From the NCBI GenBank assembly GCA_039934035.1, contig JBDTMZ010000050.1:62001-126000 (forward strand): DNA of 64,000 bases. Direction: 5' to 3'. The notes beneath the pieces were generated by a model. The model was not told the origin of the DNA and ran no database searches. It was given only the letters and a program-made list of their open reading frames with translations. Shown here in pieces: positions 59,943 to 64,000 of the stretch (positions are counted from its first letter, which is position 1; every line of letters begins with the position of its first letter). Both the position numbers and the translations under genes were made by a program. Source of the DNA: Solibacter sp039934035 (GTDB taxonomy: Bacteria; Acidobacteriota; Terriglobia; Bryobacterales; Bryobacteraceae).

Positions 59943-60004
59943 CACACTGGCCTGCAAAGAAGGCACACTGGTCTGCAAAGAAGGCACATTACGCGCAACG
60001 AAGG
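59943..60004 (+). repeat. 21-bp tandem repeat
   Basis: Two copies of a 21-bp unit (CACACTGGCCTGCAAAGAAGG and a one-base variant, split CACACTGG-TCTGCAAAGAAGG) are followed by a degenerate 20-bp third copy. No function is evident. Confidence 0.7.
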
Positions 60005-60092
60005 CAGAGGTCCAGAGGCGAGGCTTCACTGAAGCTACTCGCCGCCTGAAGGCGGCGGCAGACAGGAATGCCGGCAGGAATGCCTGCCCCAC

Positions 60093-61007
60093 TTATAGCT
60101 TGAAGTTGCAGATGTAGCCGACGTCGTCGCAGTACCAGAGATAGCCGTCGTGGACTGTCACGCCGTGGATCAGCGGATCCTTCTCCGTGAGCTGAATCTT
60201 CTCCACGATCTCGCCGGTCTTCATATCGTGGCGGAAGAACGCTCTCCAATTGCTGTCGGCCACCCAGAGGGTATCGCCATCCCAACCCACGCCATGCGCA
60301 CGATTGCCCGCGAGTTGCCACATCGTTTGCACTTCCCAGGCCTTCGGATCGATCACGTACAGCCTGCGTGTCGGCAGCACGGCCGTGTACAGCAGGCCGT
60401 CGCGGTACTCCATGCCCTGGCCGCCTTCGCCCGCGGAGGCATTCGTGGCCGTCAATGGCACCTGGCCCGGTCCAAGGCCCGCACGTCCTGCGCCGCGACC
60501 TCCTCCTGCTCCCCGACCCGCGCCGGCATTCGCGGCCGTCTCGGGCGCCGGAAAGGCGGGCGTCATGGGACTGCGCGCCGCCGGCGGATCGCCTTTCAGC
60601 CGGTAGGTCAGGCCCACTCCCGGACAGGTGTATTTGGCGAGTATCGTGCCGTCCTGTTGATTGCAGCGGAAGATCAGGCCGGAATGCGTGGAGTTGATCC
60701 AGAGGTTGTTCTCGGGATCCACCGTCATGCCGCTGGGATTGTTCAATCCCGCGACTTTGAAGTCACGAAGAATTTTGCCGTCGGCGAAATTCACCAGCGT
60801 GATGGCGTTGTTGCCCTCGATGGCTTGATCGTCAGCCACCCACAATCCGTCCTTGGTAGCCTGCAGCCCGTTAGGCTTGGTATGCGGCGATTTGTAGGCG
60901 ATCTCCACCTTCTTGCTCGCACGCGTCTTGATTGACTTCACGTCGATCGGTGCCGCCGCAAATGCGGGCATCGCCGCCGCCAGACCGAGAAAACTTCTGC
61001 GCTTCAT
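60093..61007 (-). CDS. Exported propeller protein (Vgb/SMP-30-like)
   Basis: The protein has 304 residues. The N-terminus MKRRSFLGLAAAMPAFAAA is a twin-arginine-like signal. The rest is a six-bladed beta-propeller with repeats such as GLWVADDQ, NLWINSTHSG and DTLWVADSNW, as in virginiamycin B lyase and SMP-30-type proteins. A Gly/Ala-rich loop (about 155-180) interrupts the blades. It overlaps the ankyrin gene by 4 bp and is last in the operon. The substrate is unknown. Confidence 0.72.
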   Translation of the reverse strand: MKRRSFLGLAAAMPAFAAAPIDVKSIKTRASKKVEIAYKSPHTKPNGLQATKDGLWVADDQAIEGNNAITLVNFADGKILRDFKVAGLNNPSGMTVDPENNLWINSTHSGLIFRCNQQDGTILAKYTCPGVGLTYRLKGDPPAARSPMTPAFPAPETAANAGAGRGAGGGRGAGRAGLGPGQVPLTATNASAGEGGQGMEYRDGLLYTAVLPTRRLYVIDPKAWEVQTMWQLAGNRAHGVGWDGDTLWVADSNWRAFFRHDMKTGEIVEKIQLTEKDPLIHGVTVHDGYLWYCDDVGYICNFKL

Positions 61008-62527
61008 TTCTTAGCCGCCTCTCCCTTGCCCTGATTCGTGTCGCCCATCAGACTGCGCAACAGCGCGACCGTCGCGTCGCGCCCGGCATTCGCGGGACGC
61101 CGTACCGCGTCGTCCGCGCCCGTGTCATCGTTCTGCCGCACGCGGCGGTTGCCTTCCATCGCCGATTGCAGCGGCGTTTGCCCCCGCTGATTCTTCACAT
61201 CCACCCGCGCGCCGCTCTCCACCAGGAACTTCACCACCGCAGGCTGCGCTTGCGCCGCCGCCGTATGCAGCGCGGTATCGCCGGCAGGATTCTGCGCGTT
61301 CACGTCGGCGCCCAGTTTCACGGCCATCTTCACCGTTTCCAGCACGCTGCTCTCCGGCTCCGGTTTGCCGAAATCGATCGCCGGCGTTCCGCGCCGGCTG
61401 GCATTGGCGTTAGATCCGAGACCCGCGGCCAGCAGCAGCGCATTGCCGCCGTTGGCCATCGTCGCCTTGATGTCCGCGCCGCCCTTGGCCAGCGCTTCCA
61501 TAATCGCCGGCTCGCAGAATTTGGCCGCCAGCAGGTAAGGCGTGATGCCGAGCAGCGTCTTGGCCAGATTGAAATCGGTATTTTCGCGGCGGATGGGAGT
61601 GCCCTTGGTCAGTTTCACGTTGGGATTGGCGCCGTGCGCAAGCAGCGCCGTGACCAGTTGGGTCTCGCCGCGCAATACGGCCGCATGGAGCGCGCTATAG
61701 CCGATCTCCGCCGGATTCGGGTCCGCGCCCTTTTCCAGCAGCAGAATCCCCACCTTCTCCTGCCCGCTGTAGGCTGCCAGTGCGACCGCGGGCAACCCGT
61801 CGGGCTGCCGGTCGTTCGCGTCGGCGCCATGCGCCAACAGAATGCGCGCGGATTCCACGTCGCCGTTGCGCGCCGCAAACAGAAGCGGCGTGGCCCCGCC
61901 GCGCTGCACGTCGTAATTCAGTTTTTCCCGGCCCGACCGCTGCGTATTCTCGTCCACTACGGTCTGCGTGTAGACCAGCGAGCGCGCCTTCACATCCGCG
62001 CCGAATTCAATCAGCAGCGCCACCACCTCCGGATGCCCCTGCGCCGCGGCCCACATCAGCGCCGTCTGCTGATGCGCGGACTCCCTGGCGTTCACTTTGG
62101 CTCCCTTGGCCAGCAGCGCTTTCACCGTTTTGACTTCGCCGGTGCGCGCGCAGTTCATTAACACCGTCTCGCCGTTGGGCAGCGTAGCGTTGGCGTCCGC
62201 GCCGGCGGCGAGCAAGCGCTCGACCATGGCGGCGCTGCGATTCGTGCAAGCCAGAAACAACGGTGTCGCTCCGGTATCGCTGGCGGCATTCGCGTTGGCG
62301 CCGCTCTTCAGCAGCAGGTCGGCCATCGACACGTCGTTGCGATGCGCGGCCCAATGCAGCGCGGTCGCGCCGTCCCCCTGCGTGGCATTCACGGCTGCCT
62401 TTTGGGCCAGCGCCGCCTTGACTGCTTCGATGTCGTCTTTCCTGGCGGCGTCGATCAACCGCATATCGCCGGCTGCCAGGCTGTAACCGCAGAGCAGCAC
62501 GCTGCAGCAGAATCCTCTGAGATGCAT
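61004..62527 (-). CDS. Exported ankyrin-repeat protein
   Basis: The protein has 507 residues from the ATG at 62527, which begins a signal peptide (GFCCSVLLCGYSLAAG); the longer open frame to 63013 only mirrors the DUF1552 gene. At least nine ankyrin repeats run from about residue 25 to 480 (examples GATALHWAAHRND, GATPLFLACTNRS, GDTALHTAAAQAQ). It is a periplasmic scaffold by inference. It lies 20 bp after the DUF1552 gene and overlaps the propeller gene by 4 bp. Confidence 0.82.
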   Translation of the reverse strand: MHLRGFCCSVLLCGYSLAAGDMRLIDAARKDDIEAVKAALAQKAAVNATQGDGATALHWAAHRNDVSMADLLLKSGANANAASDTGATPLFLACTNRSAAMVERLLAAGADANATLPNGETVLMNCARTGEVKTVKALLAKGAKVNARESAHQQTALMWAAAQGHPEVVALLIEFGADVKARSLVYTQTVVDENTQRSGREKLNYDVQRGGATPLLFAARNGDVESARILLAHGADANDRQPDGLPAVALAAYSGQEKVGILLLEKGADPNPAEIGYSALHAAVLRGETQLVTALLAHGANPNVKLTKGTPIRRENTDFNLAKTLLGITPYLLAAKFCEPAIMEALAKGGADIKATMANGGNALLLAAGLGSNANASRRGTPAIDFGKPEPESSVLETVKMAVKLGADVNAQNPAGDTALHTAAAQAQPAVVKFLVESGARVDVKNQRGQTPLQSAMEGNRRVRQNDDTGADDAVRRPANAGRDATVALLRSLMGDTNQGKGEAAKK

Positions 62528-62547
62528 GGATATTCTCCGCCGGCTCT

Positions 62548-63885
62548 TCAGGTCAGCGACAGAATCTTGCTGTCGATGGGTCCGGTGCTGTCTCCCAACT
62601 TCTTCCAATTCACGCCGAACTGTTCGAGCAGCGTGAGGTGCAGATTCGCCAGTGGCGTGTCCTTGAACTTCACGTGCCGGCCGCCCTTGAGATTGCCCGC
62701 ACCGCCGCCGAACAACATGATGGGCAGGTTGTATACGGAATGGGCGTTGCTGTCGGCGATGCCCGCGCCGTACATCATGGTGGTGTGATCGAGCAGCGTG
62801 CCGTCGCCATCCGGCGTGGAGCGCAGTTTCTCCAGGAAGTAGGCGAACATCTTCACGTGATACTGGTTGATCTTGGCGACCTTCGCCACCTTTTCCGGCT
62901 CCCGCTGATGGTGCGAAATCGGATGGTGCGCGTCCGGCACGCCAATCTGCGGATACGTCATGCCGCTGTGCTCGTGCCCGATCATCATGGTTATGACGCG
63001 CGTCAGGTCGCACTGGTACGCAATGGTTTCCAGATCGAACATCAGGCGGACGTGGTCTTCCCAGCCGGCCGGAATTCCCGGGGGATGGTCCACCACCGGC
63101 AGTTCGCGATTGTTCTGCTCCTCGGCATTCTGAATGCGCTGCTCCACATCGCGGACCGCGTCGAAGTATTCGGTCAGCTTGCTCCGATCGTTGGAGGGAA
63201 GCGTGCCATTCATGCGCGCGAGTTCCTCGCCCACGGAATCCAGCACGCTGCGGCGCTGTTTCAGGCGACTGAGGCGCGTCTTGGCGTCGGTGCTGCCGCT
63301 ATCGCCGAACAGCCGCTCGAACACCACACGCGGATTATTCTGCGTGGCCAGCGGCGTATTGGGGCTCTTCCACGAGATGGTGTGCGTGTACGGGCAGGCG
63401 AAACCGGTATCGCACGCGCCCGCTGTCTCGCCGCTCTCGATGGCCAGTTCCAGCGATGCAACCTGCGTGCGCTTGCCGATCTCATTGGCCAAAATCTGAT
63501 CCATCGAAATTCCGGCGTCGAGCCATGTCTCGCTGGTGGGCGGCGAAACATCCGTCAGGAACCTTGTGGTGGCCTTGGCGTGAGCCCCGCCCGAGCGTCC
63601 GGGACTCCCCAGGCTGTTGAGGCCGCTCAGAATCAGCATCTGCTCCCGGAAGGGCGCCAGTGCCTCCAGCGTGGGAGTCATCTCCCAGGCAGCGCCTTCG
63701 GCCTTGGGCAGATAGTTCTCCATGATCATGCCGTTGGGCACGTACACCACACCGAAGCGATTGACTGCCGGTTGCTTGGTGACGGCAAACGCCGGCACCA
63801 TGCTGTCCAACATCGGCAGCGCCAGTGCGGCGCCGAGGCCGCGTAAGACCGCCCGTCGTGGGATGGCTTTCCTGGTAATGATCAT
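62548..63885 (-). CDS. DUF1552 domain protein
   Basis: The ATG at 63885 follows AAGGAGA eight bases upstream. The 445-residue protein has a twin-arginine-type signal (PRRAVLRGLGAALALPML) and the DUF1552 body, with FGVVYVPNGMIMENYLP, IMMIGHEHSGMTYPQIG (split here) and GGGAGNLKGGRHVKF. The fold is related to alkaline phosphatase/sulfatase-like DUF1501 proteins. It is nearly always encoded with a DUF1592/DUF1585 haem-binding protein, and that gene ends 13 bp upstream here. The reaction is unknown. Confidence 0.87.
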   Translation of the reverse strand: MIITRKAIPRRAVLRGLGAALALPMLDSMVPAFAVTKQPAVNRFGVVYVPNGMIMENYLPKAEGAAWEMTPTLEALAPFREQMLILSGLNSLGSPGRSGGAHAKATTRFLTDVSPPTSETWLDAGISMDQILANEIGKRTQVASLELAIESGETAGACDTGFACPYTHTISWKSPNTPLATQNNPRVVFERLFGDSGSTDAKTRLSRLKQRRSVLDSVGEELARMNGTLPSNDRSKLTEYFDAVRDVEQRIQNAEEQNNRELPVVDHPPGIPAGWEDHVRLMFDLETIAYQCDLTRVITMMIGHEHSGMTYPQIGVPDAHHPISHHQREPEKVAKVAKINQYHVKMFAYFLEKLRSTPDGDGTLLDHTTMMYGAGIADSNAHSVYNLPIMLFGGGAGNLKGGRHVKFKDTPLANLHLTLLEQFGVNWKKLGDSTGPIDSKILSLT

Positions 63886-63898
63886 CTGAACATTCTCC

Positions 63899-64000
63899 TT
63901 ACTTTCGAGCAATCTTTTCGGTTTCGCCGCTCGCCATCGACATGCGGAACGGCGTGCTGTTGGCGATTCCCAGAATCACCGACGACCAGCGATATTCCTT
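63899..64000 (-). CDS. DUF1592/DUF1585-type protein, C-terminus only
   Basis: The last 33 codons of a leftward gene enter from the right edge. They read YRWSSVILGIANSTPFRM and then a basic tail, the typical C-terminus of the DUF1585 domain in DUF1592 proteins. The stop TAA is at 63899-63901, 13 bp before the DUF1552 start. The rest of the gene is outside the window. Confidence 0.7.
   Translation of the reverse strand, partial: KEYRWSSVILGIANSTPFRMSMASGETEKIARK

Larger units (their letters stand above)
59788..60092. other. Gap with terminator and repeats
   Basis: This 305-bp gap holds the receptor terminator, copy 2 of the hairpin repeat and a 21-bp tandem repeat, and ends in GGCAGGAATGCCTGCC-CCAC, which resembles the segment near 43000. 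No gene is seen. Confidence 0.65.

Noticed and set aside
61004..63013. 669-codon ankyrin gene starting at 63013
   Set aside because: The first 162 codons mirror the overlapping DUF1552 gene on the same strand in another frame; a signal peptide begins at the ATG at 62527.

Overview
The window looks like part of an Acidobacteriota chromosome, most likely Bryobacterales or Solibacteraceae. This rests on the gene families: an Oar-type TonB-dependent receptor with a carboxypeptidase-like N-terminal domain, a kinase joined to a PD40-type propeller, a DUF1592/DUF1552 pair, a ThuA/propeller-dehydrogenase/azurin fusion, Gfo/Idh/MocA enzymes and a PEP-CTERM protein. Base composition is high in GC and genes are tightly packed. 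Placement below phylum is inference.

Left chromosomal arm (1-13691). A four-gene xylan-utilisation operon runs rightward: GH3 (cut by the window edge), GPH sugar symporter, GH10 xylanase and GH115 alpha-glucuronidase. It is followed by a PAP2 phosphatase, an exported isomerase-fold protein, a DCC oxidoreductase, an N-terminally truncated HTTM protein, a small exported protein and a kinase/propeller gene that has lost its kinase N-lobe.

Integrated element (about 13743-34157, 20.4 kb). A 51-bp direct repeat (13692-13742 and 34107-34157) equals the 3' part of a tRNA-Ala(GGC) gene that is complete at the right end. A tyrosine integrase ends 13 bp from the right copy, and repeated TGCGGGA motifs, candidate integrase arm sites, lie inside both ends. 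The element carries a trypsin-like protease, a PEP-CTERM protein, a possible iteron-type origin followed by an HTH/RepA-like ATPase operon, an AbiGi-family protein, an ArdC/recombinase operon, a Sel1 protein, an XRE regulator with a Ser/Thr kinase ending in a zinc ribbon, a broken pentapeptide/DUF3800 chimera, and a primase-polymerase with an AAA+ ATPase whose frame is interrupted. I found no relaxase, conjugation or phage structural genes. The most novel candidate is the XRE/kinase-zinc-ribbon pair among defence-type genes.

Right chromosomal arm (34183-64000). A LolA-like lipoprotein with a LolCDE/MacB-type ABC transporter; a membrane GT2 glycosyltransferase; an orphan CpaF ATPase followed by a TPR-like exported protein and a sigma/anti-sigma pair; then a seven-gene leftward operon (propeller dehydrogenase fusion, cupredoxin-like protein, Gfo/Idh/MocA oxidoreductase, ThuA protein, MFS transporter, sugar epimerase, di-haem cytochrome) that looks like periplasmic sugar oxidation linked to copper and haem carriers. 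Next come an ABC-2 exporter, a TonB-dependent receptor with a clear sigma-70 promoter and terminator, and a leftward operon of DUF1592 (partial), DUF1552, ankyrin and propeller genes. Two copies of a hairpin repeat with compensating stem changes lie in the intergenic gaps at 42.9 and 59.9 kb.
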